A stretch of DNA of 64,000 nt from Roseateles oligotrophus (GTDB taxonomy: Bacteria; Pseudomonadota; Gammaproteobacteria; Burkholderiales; Burkholderiaceae_C). Of this stretch, positions 1 to 11,442 are shown in pieces. Location: positions 248,001 through 312,000 of the forward strand of contig NZ_JAJIRN010000003.1 in assembly GCF_025717515.1 (NCBI RefSeq), given 5' to 3'. The notes under the pieces are model-generated. The model was not told the DNA's origin, ran no database searches, and saw only the letters and a program-made list of their open reading frames with translations. How positions within the stretch are numbered: position 1 is the first letter of the stretch; each line of letters starts with the position of its first letter. The translations under genes and the position numbers were made by a program.

Positions 1-596
1 ATCGGGTAGTCATGCCAGGCGATGTTGTAGCCCAGCGCCGCCAGCGCATCGCGTGCGGCGATGCCGCGGTCCATGGTGACCATCGCATCCTTGCGGCCAT
101 GCGCCATGAAAATCGGCACCAACGCATTGGCGTCATGGCGCTCGGCCGCTGTTTGGGCGGCCAAGGGCAGGTAGCCGGACATGGCGACCAAGCCCCCCAA
201 GCGCTCGGGGTAGCGCAGGCCGGCCAGCAGCGTCATCGCGCAGCCTTGCGAGAAGCCGGCCAGCACGATGCGGTGGGCCGGCACGCCGCGCTCGCGTTCG
301 CGGTCGATCAAGGCGTGGACCTCGCGCACCGATTCGCGCAGGCCCGCTTCGTCCTCGCGACGCTGCAACTCCATGCCGTAGAGGTCGTACCAGGCGCGCA
401 TGCGGTAGCCATTGTTCAAGGTGATGGGCCGTTCGGTCGCACGCGGCAACACAAAGCGCACCGCGCCGACCTCGGCGAGGTCCAAGGCGTCGCACATGGG
501 GATGAAGTCGGCGCCGTCGGCCCCCAGGCCGTGCAAGACGATCAGGCTGGCCTTGGCAGCGTCGGCAGGGCAGAGTTCAATGGTTTGGAGAGTCAT
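1..596 (-). CDS. alpha/beta hydrolase, carboxylesterase/phospholipase type (C-terminus outside window)
   Basis: The frame starts at ATG 596 and runs off the left edge, so about 198 residues are visible. It reads as a small soluble esterase of the Abhydrolase_2 (carboxylesterase/lysophospholipase) family, which cleaves short acyl esters. H22-G-L-G25 is the oxyanion-hole segment, G114-F-S-Q-G118 is the nucleophile elbow with Ser116, and Asp170 in HGRKD is the expected acid; the catalytic His would lie beyond the edge. Substrate cannot be told from sequence. It faces away from the solute-binding gene at 830, with 233 bases between them that hold no convincing gene. Confidence 0.85.
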   Translation of the reverse strand, partial: MTLQTIELCPADAAKASLIVLHGLGADGADFIPMCDALDLAEVGAVRFVLPRATERPITLNNGYRMRAWYDLYGMELQRREDEAGLRESVREVHALIDRERERGVPAHRIVLAGFSQGCAMTLLAGLRYPERLGGLVAMSGYLPLAAQTAAERHDANALVPIFMAHGRKDAMVTMDRGIAARDALAALGYNIAWHDYP

Positions 597-829
597 GGTG
601 GCGGTTTGGGGCTTGGATTTGAATTGGGCTAAGGACGCTTGGCCGAGATGGTAGCGGAGGAGAGCGCCGGATCCCAAGTCCGACAGCCTCCTGGCAGCCC
701 GAGTGGCGGGAGGCGGCATTTTTGCGGCTTGCCGGGTACTCTCTGCTTGTCTGATGCGAGTAAATATGTGAGCATTCGCCCCCAGTCGGAGCCGTCCATG
801 GCTTTGGTGGTTTGCCAAGAGGGCTGTCC

Positions 830-1624
830 ATGTTTCGAGTCATGCTTGCTGCGCTGTTGAGTCTCTGGCTCGGGTCTGTCGCAGCCATTGATGGCCCGAT
901 CAAGCTGTGTTTCGAGGACAGCTCGGTCTACCCCTGGATCACCGGTGACGACAAGGGGCTGGTGCTGTTCGAGTTGGCCTTGGTCGAAAAAGATCTGAAC
1001 CAGAAGTTCGACTACATCCGCCTGCCTTGGCGGCGCTGCCTCCTTGAGGTTCAAACCGGCCGCATTCACGCGGCGATTGCCGCCAGCTTCAATAGCGAAC
1101 GCGCCAGCTGGGGCAGCTACCCGCAAAACCCGGACGGCAGCCTGAACCGTGAGCTGCGCCTGCACACCGATAGCTTTCATGTGTTTCGCCGGCTCGATAG
1201 CCCGGTGCGCTGGCTGAACCAGCGCTTCGAGAATCTGGGTGCCCAGCCGGTCGGCGTGCAGCTGGGCTATAGCGTCGGGCGCAATATCGAGGAGTTGGGC
1301 TACCCGGTCAAAACCGCCCGCAGCGCGGAAGATCTGACCCGCATGTTGGAGATCGGTGTTCTGCAAGTGGCGGTCTTGCAGCACTATGAAGCTCTGCGCT
1401 TGTTGAAGGCCAAACCCGAACTGAACACGGTGATGGTCGAAGACGGCCCGCCGGTCAAGGTGGCCGATCAATACCTGCTGTTCAACAGCCTGTTCTATGC
1501 CGGCAATGAGGCGCAGGTCAGGTCGATTTGGTCGGCGATAGAACGCGCACGCAAGAGCAAAAAATACCAGGATGAAGAGGCCTTGATGCTGGGCACCGAA
1601 GCCCGCGTGTCCATGAATAAATAG
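830..1624 (+). CDS. periplasmic solute-binding protein, family 3-like
   Basis: 264 residues. A short hydrophobic N-terminus (MFRVMLAALLSLWLGSVAA) is a Sec signal peptide ending near residue 19, so the protein should be periplasmic. The body resembles the amino-acid-type periplasmic binding fold (SBP_bac_3), with an early ligand-lobe segment around WRRCLLEVQTGRIHAAI. No ABC permease or ATPase genes are adjacent, so it is an orphan that may act as a sensor or in an unlinked transporter. ATG 830 was preferred over an upstream TTG at 812 because it places the signal peptide at the very start. Ligand unknown. It ends 10 bases from the convergent EamA gene. Confidence 0.75.
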   Translation: MFRVMLAALLSLWLGSVAAIDGPIKLCFEDSSVYPWITGDDKGLVLFELALVEKDLNQKFDYIRLPWRRCLLEVQTGRIHAAIAASFNSERASWGSYPQNPDGSLNRELRLHTDSFHVFRRLDSPVRWLNQRFENLGAQPVGVQLGYSVGRNIEELGYPVKTARSAEDLTRMLEIGVLQVAVLQHYEALRLLKAKPELNTVMVEDGPPVKVADQYLLFNSLFYAGNEAQVRSIWSAIERARKSKKYQDEEALMLGTEARVSMNK

Positions 1625-1634
1625 CTATTCGTGC

Positions 1635-2576
1635 TCATCCATCCGCATTGACGGTGCCGGCGGCCGGCGCAATGCGAACCAGCGGCGCAAACTGCGCCAG
1701 GGCCACGCCGCTCAAGGTGATGGCCGCCCCGAGCAGCTTGACCGCAGTGAACTGCTCGCCGGTGCTGGCCCAGGCGGCCAGGCCGGCGACCGGCGGCATC
1801 AGGTAAATCAAGGGCGCGGTGCGCGCCACGCCGCGTTGGGCGTTGACCCAGCCCCAGGCCAGCCAAGTGACAAAGCCAATGCAGACAATTGCCCAGGCCG
1901 CACCCAGCCAGAGCAGCGGCGAAACGGCGGCCCAGTCGACCTGGCTTGCCTGCGGCGCGGCATAGATCAACACCGGCAGAGTTGCGGCCAGGCTGGCGTA
2001 ACACATCACCAAGACGGCACCGTGGCGCTCGATCAAGGGCTTGGCAGCGACCGTGTAGTAACTGAACATCGCGGCGGCCAGCAAGAGCACGGCGTCGCCG
2101 CCGCTGGCGCGCCAATTGGCGACCAGCAACTTGTCGGACATGAACAGCAAGGCACCGGCAGCGGCCACCGCGATACCCAAGAGCTGGGCGCGCTGCAGTC
2201 GCTCGACACCATAGGCGCGCAGGATCAACAAGGTGAACACCGGCCCGCAGGCCAGCAAGACCGAGCTGGAAAACGGCGTCGAGAAATGAATGCCGTAGCT
2301 GCTCAAGGCCAGGTGCAGGCCCTGGCCGAGCAGACCCAGGCGCGCCAGCGCCCAGGCGTCGGCACCGGACACGCGCGGCCAGTGCAAGCCATAACGATGC
2401 AACAACAGGCCCGTCACCAGCAGCGGCATCAAGGCGAAGCGCATGAACAAAAAGCCTTCCGGCTGCATCGCCGTCAGCAGTGCTTTTTGCAGCGGGAAGT
2501 TCAGGCCCCAGGCGATCACGATGGCCAAGCCGACGGCAAGGCTGTGGCGGGAAGCGGCGGGATGAGGGGTCGACAT
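1635..2576 (-). CDS. DMT-family transporter (EamA)
   Basis: 313 residues, almost entirely hydrophobic, with about ten predicted membrane segments arranged as two EamA repeats. The N-terminus has the usual IAWGLNFPLQKALL pattern, and a second repeat begins near AAMFSYYTVAAKPL. Members of this drug/metabolite superfamily export amino acids or small metabolites from the inner membrane; substrate cannot be assigned. It lies 41 bases downstream of the DUF4397 lipoprotein gene on the same strand and may be co-transcribed with it, although no functional link is known. Confidence 0.88.
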   Translation of the reverse strand: MSTPHPAASRHSLAVGLAIVIAWGLNFPLQKALLTAMQPEGFLFMRFALMPLLVTGLLLHRYGLHWPRVSGADAWALARLGLLGQGLHLALSSYGIHFSTPFSSSVLLACGPVFTLLILRAYGVERLQRAQLLGIAVAAAGALLFMSDKLLVANWRASGGDAVLLLAAAMFSYYTVAAKPLIERHGAVLVMCYASLAATLPVLIYAAPQASQVDWAAVSPLLWLGAAWAIVCIGFVTWLAWGWVNAQRGVARTAPLIYLMPPVAGLAAWASTGEQFTAVKLLGAAITLSGVALAQFAPLVRIAPAAGTVNADG

Positions 2577-2617
2577 GCCGGCATCTTGCCTGAACCCCAG
2601 CCGTTTCCCTCGGCTGC

Positions 2618-3910
2618 TTAGCGTTCGCGCCGCAGCGTGCCGACCATCTTGTCGGCGCCGCCCAGCATGAAGACGCTGTAAACGCCATTGCTCACCAAGG
2701 GCAAGTCGGTGATCGAATAGGCCGGGCTGCTGCTGGCGCCGGAGCTGACGCTCAATAGCGAGCTGACGCTGGATGACAGCAGGCTCGGCGTTGAGCTGGC
2801 GCCCGGCAGCACATTGGACGCGATGGCGCTGTAGTCCACCGACAGGCCCAAACCGGCGTTCAAATTGGCGACCGCATTGACCAGGCGCATCTTGACCGCG
2901 CCGGCGGTGGCGGCCAGGCGGTTGTCATCGCTCAGCAGGGTCAGTTGCGGTGCCGCGCTGTCGCCCCAGACCAGCAGCGTGTAGTCACCACCGGCCTTCA
3001 AACTCGGGGCGGCCAAGTTCATCGGGCTGCCATTCACATGGATGCTCAAGCTGCCGGCGCCGGCCTTGCTGTTTTGATATTCGCCGATGGCCGGGGCAAC
3101 GGCATTGCTCATCAAGCTGCCGCCATTGAGCTGGGCCGTGACCCGGGCGCCGTCGCCGAATGAGCTGATGACGCGCACGCGCGCATCAGCGCTGAGGAAA
3201 TTGCTGGACTCGCCCTTTTGTTGCAGCAAGATGCCGTTGACCAACATGCCTCCCTCATTCGACGTGACGATCAGCGTGGCGACGCCGGTCGACGCCAGGG
3301 TTAGGGACGGAATATCCAGCCGCACTTCATCCTTCTTGCCTGCGCTGGTGATGCGCAAGCGGTAGCTGCCGCTGTTGATGGTGTTGAAGCCGCTGGTGAG
3401 ACCGCCTGCAATGCTGCTGGCCACGGCGGCTTCGTTGTCCAGGCTGTCGCCGACCACGGAGAGATAGAAGTCCAGCGTGCCGGCATCCGGTGCGAGGTTC
3501 ATCACCAGGAGCTTGGCCTTGCCACTGGCCGCGAGTTCCTGATCTTCTTGCAGCATGCTGGTGTGGACGGCGCCGGCCCAGCCGTAGGCGATCATGGTGT
3601 AGTTGCTGCCCTTGTTCAGTGACGGGGCGAGGCTGGCCACCGTGGTGCCGATGCCGGTGGTTTGAATCTGGCTGGTGGTTGCCGAGGTGTCGACGCTGGC
3701 ATAGGCGCCAGCAGAGGCGTAGGCCACATCGGTATTGATGCTCTTGTCGTTCACGCTCAAGGCCAGGTTGGCGTAGCCGCGCGTCGCATTGAGCAATCGA
3801 ATGTTGGCGTTGCTGTCACCGGAATTGCCACCACCACAGGCGCTGAGCAGGCCGGCGCAGGCAAGCGTCAGAAGGCCCCAGTTTTTTGGGGCAAGAAAGT
3901 TGAATCGCAT
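2618..3910 (-). CDS. DUF4397-domain lipoprotein
   Basis: 430 residues with a signal peptide and lipobox (AGLLSAC, Cys at about 26) followed by a Gly/Ser/Asn-rich linker, so a lipid-anchored envelope protein. The body matches DUF4397, with two repeats each starting like NIRLLNATRGYANL and MRLVNAVANLNAGL, a beta-rich fold of unknown role. A serine-rich stretch lies near residues 370-400. ATG 3910 is favoured over TTG 3913 because GGAG sits at normal distance upstream. It is divergent from fadH across a 192-base promoter region. Confidence 0.8.
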   Translation of the reverse strand: MRFNFLAPKNWGLLTLACAGLLSACGGGNSGDSNANIRLLNATRGYANLALSVNDKSINTDVAYASAGAYASVDTSATTSQIQTTGIGTTVASLAPSLNKGSNYTMIAYGWAGAVHTSMLQEDQELAASGKAKLLVMNLAPDAGTLDFYLSVVGDSLDNEAAVASSIAGGLTSGFNTINSGSYRLRITSAGKKDEVRLDIPSLTLASTGVATLIVTSNEGGMLVNGILLQQKGESSNFLSADARVRVISSFGDGARVTAQLNGGSLMSNAVAPAIGEYQNSKAGAGSLSIHVNGSPMNLAAPSLKAGGDYTLLVWGDSAAPQLTLLSDDNRLAATAGAVKMRLVNAVANLNAGLGLSVDYSAIASNVLPGASSTPSLLSSSVSSLLSVSSGASSSPAYSITDLPLVSNGVYSVFMLGGADKMVGTLRRER

Positions 3911-4072
3911 CAAGAGAACTCCGTTGAAAGGTGCTGCGCGATTGGGCTTGAGCGATGTTGCTGTGGCGTGTGGCCTTGTGTCGGGCGCGTGAAGTCTTGT
4001 TGCTGCGCTTTCTTAGGGCAAGCTCCCCAATACAGGGCAAACCTGCTCTGCCTGGCCGAGGCCGACTGCTAG

Positions 4073-6175
<2,103 letters not shown>

Positions 6176-6347
6176 ACCCTAGCCGGGCTCAAGCTGGACC
6201 CGACACTACCGAAACGACGAGAACGAGGGGACACCTAGGTTTGTTGCGGCAAGCCAGGGTGGACTTGAAAATCTACAAATGCAAGGCACAGCGGGTCGGC
6301 CCAAGAAGCCGGCCGGGCCGATGCCCGAGCAAAAATTTTGGTAGCCG

Positions 6348-8669
6348 ATGAGCACTTTCTTCAAGCACCTGATGGGGGCCATGGCCGCGTTCGCGGCGCT
6401 TTGTGCCTGGCCGTCTGCCTGGGCCGCAGGCTCGGGCGGCGGAGCCACCGTGGATTTGCGCGACCCGATGTTCTGGCTGATCGCCTTCAGCGTGCTCGGC
6501 GCCGTGGCCATGGGTTTGGTATTGGCGCTGGTGCAATCGCAGCGCTTGCGCCTGCGCCAGCGGCGCAGCGAGTTGCAGCGGGTTCGGCGCGAGCGCAGCA
6601 AGCTGCAAGCCTTGCTCAACGCCATCCCCGACCCGGTCTATTTCAAGGACGCCCAAGGTGCCTACGAGGGTTGCAACCCGGCTTTTGAGCGCTGCACCGG
6701 CCTGCTTGAGGCGCAATTGATCGGGCAGCGTGACGATCAAATCGAGCAGCGCCCGGAGTGGAGTGGGGCGCTGGCCGGAGCCGCCGGCAATAACCATTCA
6801 ACGCAACGCACGCTGGCCTGGGTGACCCAGCCCGGCGGTGAGCGCGCTTGTCTGGACGTCGTTCAGGCGCGGGTGTTTGACGAGGGCCAATGTATGGGTC
6901 AGATCGGCGTGGCGCGCGATGTGACGGCGCTGCGCGAGGCGACCACCAAGCTGCACCGCGCGGTCACCGTGTTCGAGCATTGCGGCGAAGGCATCATGAT
7001 GATGGATGCCGACTTGCTGATTCGCGATGTCAACCCGGCGTTGAGCGCCATCACCGGCTATTCATGTGACGAGTTGCTGGGCACCATGCCTCACTACCTG
7101 CAACTGGGTGAGCAAGGTGCCGAGGTCTTGAAGGAGCTGTGGACCGATGTCGGTGCCAAGGGCAAATGGAGCGGTGAGTTGGTGGACCGCCATAAAGACG
7201 GCAGCTGCATACCCCTGTGGGTGACCATCGTCAGCGTGCCTGCCGCCGAACAGGGCGGCGAGCCGCATTATCTGGCGGTGCTGACCGACATCTCGCGCAT
7301 CAAGCAGACCGAGGCCGAACTGCTGCATCAGAAGCTGCATGATCGCTTGACCGGCCTGCCTAACCTTGCTTTGCTGCGGGACCGGATCGAGCGTCAAGTG
7401 GGGGTCGCTCAGCGCGACCAGACTTGCGTGGCGGTGCTCTATGTCGATCTGGATGGCTTCCGCGAGGTCAATGACATTGCCGGCCACAGCGCCGGCGATG
7501 CGGTGCTGAAGGAGGCTGCGGCGCGTTTCGTCAATGTGGTGCGGGCCAGCGACTCGGTCGCGCGCGTCGGCGCCGACGAGTTCGTTATCGTGCTGTCGGG
7601 CCTGGTCGACGAAGAAACCGCGATGCGCTTGGGCGAGCGCCTGATCGATGCGATGCGCGAGCCGATTTTTGATGGCCAGATCGACATCAGCAAGCGCTTC
7701 AATCTGGGTGCCAGCATAGGCTTGGCTTTGTTCCCGACCGATGGCGTGACGGTCGATGATTTGCTCCGCAACTCCGAGGCGGCGATGGTGCGCGCCAAGG
7801 CCCATGCCCGCAACAGCGTGCAAGCCTATCGGCCGGAGCTGACGCAGGCAGTCAAGCAGCGCTTTGAGCTGACCCATGCCTTGCGCCACGCCAATGAAGC
7901 GGCGCAGTTCCGGCTGGAGTATCAGCCGCAGGTGCGGCTCTCGGACGGCGCCTTGATAGGTGCCGAGGCGCTGCTGCGCTGGCGCCACCCGACGCGCGGG
8001 CCGATCTCGCCGATGGAGTTCATCCCGCTGGCCGAAGAGACCGGCCTGATCATCCCGATCGGCCGTTGGGTGCTGGAGACCGCCTGTGCCCAGGCCGCAC
8101 GCTGGCAAGGTGTGCCGGGCAAACCGCAACAGGTGGCGGTCAATGTGTCGGCGCGGCAGTTGCGCCAGGCCGACTTTATTCAAACGGTGGACTTCATCCT
8201 GGCCGAGACCGGCTGCCCCGCCCATGCGCTGGAACTCGAAGTGACCGAGAGCCTGCTGCTGGAAGACGCCGAGGGTGCGATCGAGCTGCTGGGCGCCTTG
8301 AAGTCGCGCGGCGTGCGGGTGGCGATCGATGATTTCGGCACCGGCTATTCCTCGCTGTCTTATCTGCGCCGCATGCCTGTCAACACGCTCAAGATCGACC
8401 GCAGCTTCGTCTCCGAGCTGGGTCAGGACGCCAACGTCGCCGCGATTGCCCGCACCGTCATCGTGCTGGCGCGCAGCCTGCATCTGGATGTATTGGCCGA
8501 GGGCGTCGAGACGGCCGAGCAGGCCGCCTGGCTGCAGCGCGAGGGTTGCGACTGGGCGCAGGGTTGGCATTACGGCCGGCCGATGCCGGCGGAGGACTTC
8601 GCCGTCATCCAACAGGTTTTGCCGGTAGGGCCCAAGCTGGCGGTGGTGAAGCGGCTGCAGCTGGCTTGA
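6348..8669 (+). CDS. membrane PAS-PAS-GGDEF-EAL protein, probable c-di-GMP phosphodiesterase
   Basis: 773 residues. A signal-like segment and a transmembrane helix (about 38-60) are followed by an arginine-rich coil, two PAS domains (about 85-200 and 205-325), a GGDEF domain (about 330-490) and an EAL domain (about 505-755). The cyclase motif is GADEF at about 407, one residue off consensus, although an RxxD (RASD) inhibitory site is kept. The EAL domain has EALLRW (about 540), NVSARQ, LEVTES, DDFGTGYSS, LKIDRSFV and AEGVET, so hydrolysis of c-di-GMP looks intact. I infer a phosphodiesterase whose GGDEF half is inactive or regulatory. Its 3' end is duplicated at 13453-13508. Confidence 0.92.
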   Translation: MSTFFKHLMGAMAAFAALCAWPSAWAAGSGGGATVDLRDPMFWLIAFSVLGAVAMGLVLALVQSQRLRLRQRRSELQRVRRERSKLQALLNAIPDPVYFKDAQGAYEGCNPAFERCTGLLEAQLIGQRDDQIEQRPEWSGALAGAAGNNHSTQRTLAWVTQPGGERACLDVVQARVFDEGQCMGQIGVARDVTALREATTKLHRAVTVFEHCGEGIMMMDADLLIRDVNPALSAITGYSCDELLGTMPHYLQLGEQGAEVLKELWTDVGAKGKWSGELVDRHKDGSCIPLWVTIVSVPAAEQGGEPHYLAVLTDISRIKQTEAELLHQKLHDRLTGLPNLALLRDRIERQVGVAQRDQTCVAVLYVDLDGFREVNDIAGHSAGDAVLKEAAARFVNVVRASDSVARVGADEFVIVLSGLVDEETAMRLGERLIDAMREPIFDGQIDISKRFNLGASIGLALFPTDGVTVDDLLRNSEAAMVRAKAHARNSVQAYRPELTQAVKQRFELTHALRHANEAAQFRLEYQPQVRLSDGALIGAEALLRWRHPTRGPISPMEFIPLAEETGLIIPIGRWVLETACAQAARWQGVPGKPQQVAVNVSARQLRQADFIQTVDFILAETGCPAHALELEVTESLLLEDAEGAIELLGALKSRGVRVAIDDFGTGYSSLSYLRRMPVNTLKIDRSFVSELGQDANVAAIARTVIVLARSLHLDVLAEGVETAEQAAWLQREGCDWAQGWHYGRPMPAEDFAVIQQVLPVGPKLAVVKRLQLA

Positions 8670-8677
8670 TTTCATCG
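8621..8677 (+). repeat. direct repeat copy A (3' end of the EAL gene)
   Basis: Bases 8621-8677 match 13453-13508 in the same orientation at 49 of 57 aligned positions, counted by hand, with one single-base gap. The longest exact run is GGTGGTGAAGCGGCTG. The repeat includes the last codons and stop of the EAL gene (PKLAVVKRLQLA-stop here, PKLVVVKRLKLA-stop in copy B). The two copies bracket the peptide-export island. Confidence 0.8.
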
Positions 8678-8720
8678 CTTTGGCTTGCCGTTTAAGTAGG
8701 GCTCTACGCTGCGTCAACGG

Positions 8721-10764
8721 TCAAGTTCCGCTTGGCGCCAGCACCCGAGCCAGTTCCGCAACCTGACCCAGTTGCACCAACACCACCCGTTTTGCACCGG
8801 CGATCGTCTCCGGCCGGTGCGCAATGATCAGGCGCGTCAGCTGCAATTGACCCAAGGCAGCCGTTACCGCACGTTCGTTGGTCACGTCGAGGTGACTGTT
8901 GGCCTCATCCAAGGCCAACACGCGCGGCTGCTTTTACAAGGCGCGTGCAAGCAGCAGCCGTTGCTTCTGCCCGCCGGAGAGCCCTGAACCCAAGTCACCG
9001 ACCAAGGTTTGATAGCCCATGGGCATGCGCACGATGTCGTCATGCAATTGCGCCAGCTTGGCGCAGGATTCCAAGCGAGCCTGATCGGGCTGAACATCGA
9101 AAAATGCGATATTTTCAGCCAATGAGCCGGTCAAAAGCGTGTCCTCCTGCATCACCGTGCCGATCTGGCGGCGGAAGTTGGCCAGGCCGAGTTGGCGCAC
9201 CGGCATCGCGCCGAACAACACTTCACCCTCACAGGGTTTGAGCAGGCCGAGTGCGATTTTCAACAGCGTCGACTTTCCGGCGCCCGAGGGCCCGGTCACG
9301 GCCACGCTTTCGCCGGCCTCAATGAGAAAGTTCGCGTTGCGCAGAATCCATGGCTCGCCCTCGGCATAGCGAAAACTCACATTGCGTAGTTCGATGCTGG
9401 GAAGCAGGTGCGCCAGATTGCTGTCGGGTTGCTCATCGCGTTCGGGTGGCTCCAGCGCAATATCGGCTGCTGAATTGAGTCTTGTAGCTGATGGAGGCAA
9501 ACAGCATGCCTACGGTCATGCCCCCCGCCAACCCGGCGCCGGCAAACTGGCTGCTGATGATCAGCTTTGCTCCCAACCAAAGCACCAACAGGTTCTCCAC
9601 GCCGAAGATCAAACCATGGGCGGTGTTGAGGCCCATGCTCATCTTGGCCGTGCGCACATCGCGGTTCTGCACCTCGACGATCAGGTTTTGCCAACGCGCG
9701 CGGCGTTCCTCCTCGCGGCCGAACAGTTTGAGTGGTGTGATGGCGTGCAGGGTCTCCAGGAAATGAGTGCTTTCCCTGGCAGCCACCACCAAGCGTTCGG
9801 CGGCCGCGTCACGAAACGGCTGGTAGGCGGCCCAACGCAGCAGCCCGTAGGCGGCGACCGCTGCGATGACCACAGCAGCCAGAGTCGGCGCGTAGATCAG
9901 CATCATGAGCAGAGCAGCCACGGCCATCAGACCATCGAGCAAGGCTTCGACGGCGGCCGTGGCGAGGGTCTTCTGGATCGCGCCGACGGCCCCGAAGCGC
10001 GAACTGATGTCGCCCAGATGGCGCTTTTCAAAGAACTCGACGGGCAGGCGCACGAGGTGGGCGAACACATTGCCCATCCATTGCAGACTCAAGGTCTGAC
10101 CCAGCAAGATCACCATCCAGGAGCGTGCCAGGGCCAGAGCTGTTTGCACGAGCAGCAACAGGCCGAAACCGATCACGAGCACCGCCAGTAGATCGCGGTC
10201 GCCGGAGCTGAGCACATCGTCCACGACCAGCTGATTGAACAAGGGTGCGACGATGGCAAACAGTTCCAGCACCACAGCCACCGCGAAGATCTGCAAGAGC
10301 GAGCGCTTCAGGCCTAGCACCTTGCCGGTCAGTGCCCGCAGCGAGACGCGCGGTGCCGGAGCTTGGCTCTTGAACTCGGTGTTGGGCGTCAGCTCCAAGG
10401 CCACGCCGGTGAAGTGGCGGGAAATCTCGGAGAAAGGCAGGCGTCTCTCGCCCACGGCGGGGTCAAGGATCAAAGCTCCGCTGCGATTCACCCGCTTTAG
10501 CACCACGAAGTGATTCATATCCCAGTGCAGGATGCAAGGGGTTTGCAGCTCCTTGAGTTCGTCCAGATCCAGCTTCAGTGGGCGGGAAGAAAACCCCATG
10601 GCGCCGGCATGAGCCATCAATTGCTGCAGGGTGGCGCCTTTCAGGCTGACCGAAAAACGCCGGCGCAAAGTGACCAAATCCTGCTGCAGACCGTACGCGC
10701 TGCTGACCATTGCCAGGCAGGCGAGGCCGCATTCACTGGATTCGGATTGGAGGATTGCGGTCAT
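8721..10764 (-). pseudogene. broken C39-peptidase ABC exporter (bacteriocin/microcin type)
   Basis: An intact gene here would encode an inner-membrane exporter of about 700 residues that cuts double-glycine leaders and secretes the peptide. The peptidase domain is complete: Gln6, Cys12 (ESSECGLACLAMV), His85 and Asp101. The membrane domain follows, and after it an ATPase with Walker A (GPSGAGKST), Q-loop, LSGGQKQR, Walker B (LALDEA) and H-loop. Two lesions break it. At about 9464-9474 the frame shifts between YKTQFS and ADIALEPPE; by family comparison from memory some 20-25 residues are missing. At 8934-8936 a TAA stop replaces the tyrosine codon expected between RAL and KQPR. The start overlaps the CPBP stop (ATGA). 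A split but working gene is unlikely. Confidence 0.85.
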
Positions 10765-11426
10765 GGTTTTTGCTGCGCTGCGCTCTTTTTACTTATATGG
10801 GCGGCTAGCTTTCGGCTGGGTATTAAGGATGGATACTTTGGAATTTTCCACAACAAAATAGCTAAACCAGCCAGAAGAACCATAGCAAACGCGAAAGCCA
10901 TAAGGGGTTTAATGCTTGCGCAATGAATGCCGAATATTTCTTCTTTTGGAATCAATATAAATATATTTAATGAAGCGTGCGACAAAAAGGAATCAAGCAG
11001 CGAATTTCGCTTCAGGTAGATAATGGCATAAACCATCCCGGCTATCCAGACTGCGAGTAAATTTCCCGGATCAAAGTAGTTGATAATATATTGACTATGT
11101 CCGGCCGTGAATAGCATCGATGAGATAAATGCAGCGTAGGCCCAGTGCATTTTTCTCACTAAGGCGGTCAGCAAGCACTTCCTGAAAATATATTCTTCAA
11201 TTATTGGGGAAACAAGGACGGCAATCAGCAACCCCAAGATTGTTGCTGGTACTTTTTGGTCCCATTCAGTTAGGCGGGAATTAGTGCACAAAAGAAATTC
11301 GGTTAAATGGCCATTTGGCAAGAGGGGCAGCAGCAGTCGCATTGCCATATAGAGCAGCAGTGCAGCGACGACCAAGGCAATATATCGATTGAAATATTGC
11401 AAGCCTTGAGTGCAAAAATGGCGCAT
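10761..11426 (-). CDS. CPBP-family intramembrane metalloprotease-like protein, possible immunity protein
   Basis: 221 residues with about six to seven membrane helices. All CPBP (Abi/Rce1-like) signatures are present: E77-E78-x3-R82, F106-x3-H110 and H150-x3-N154. Members cleave peptides in the membrane, and several next to bacteriocin genes act in self-immunity (known for the family). Its position, directly behind the double-glycine precursor and overlapping the exporter start by ATGA, makes immunity or peptide processing likely; this is inference. The gene is clearly more AT-rich than its surroundings, which suggests transfer. ATG 11426 is used; TTG 11435 is an alternative. A weak ribosome site precedes both. 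Confidence 0.8.
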   Translation of the reverse strand: MRHFCTQGLQYFNRYIALVVAALLLYMAMRLLLPLLPNGHLTEFLLCTNSRLTEWDQKVPATILGLLIAVLVSPIIEEYIFRKCLLTALVRKMHWAYAAFISSMLFTAGHSQYIINYFDPGNLLAVWIAGMVYAIIYLKRNSLLDSFLSHASLNIFILIPKEEIFGIHCASIKPLMAFAFAMVLLAGLAILLWKIPKYPSLIPSRKLAAHISKKSAAQQKP

Positions 11427-11442
11427 ATCTATCAATTATTGA

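Noticed and set aside
629-1471. 280-codon minus-strand frame opposite the solute-binding gene
   Set aside because: Antisense shadow; the plus-strand frame has a signal peptide and a recognisable binding-protein fold.
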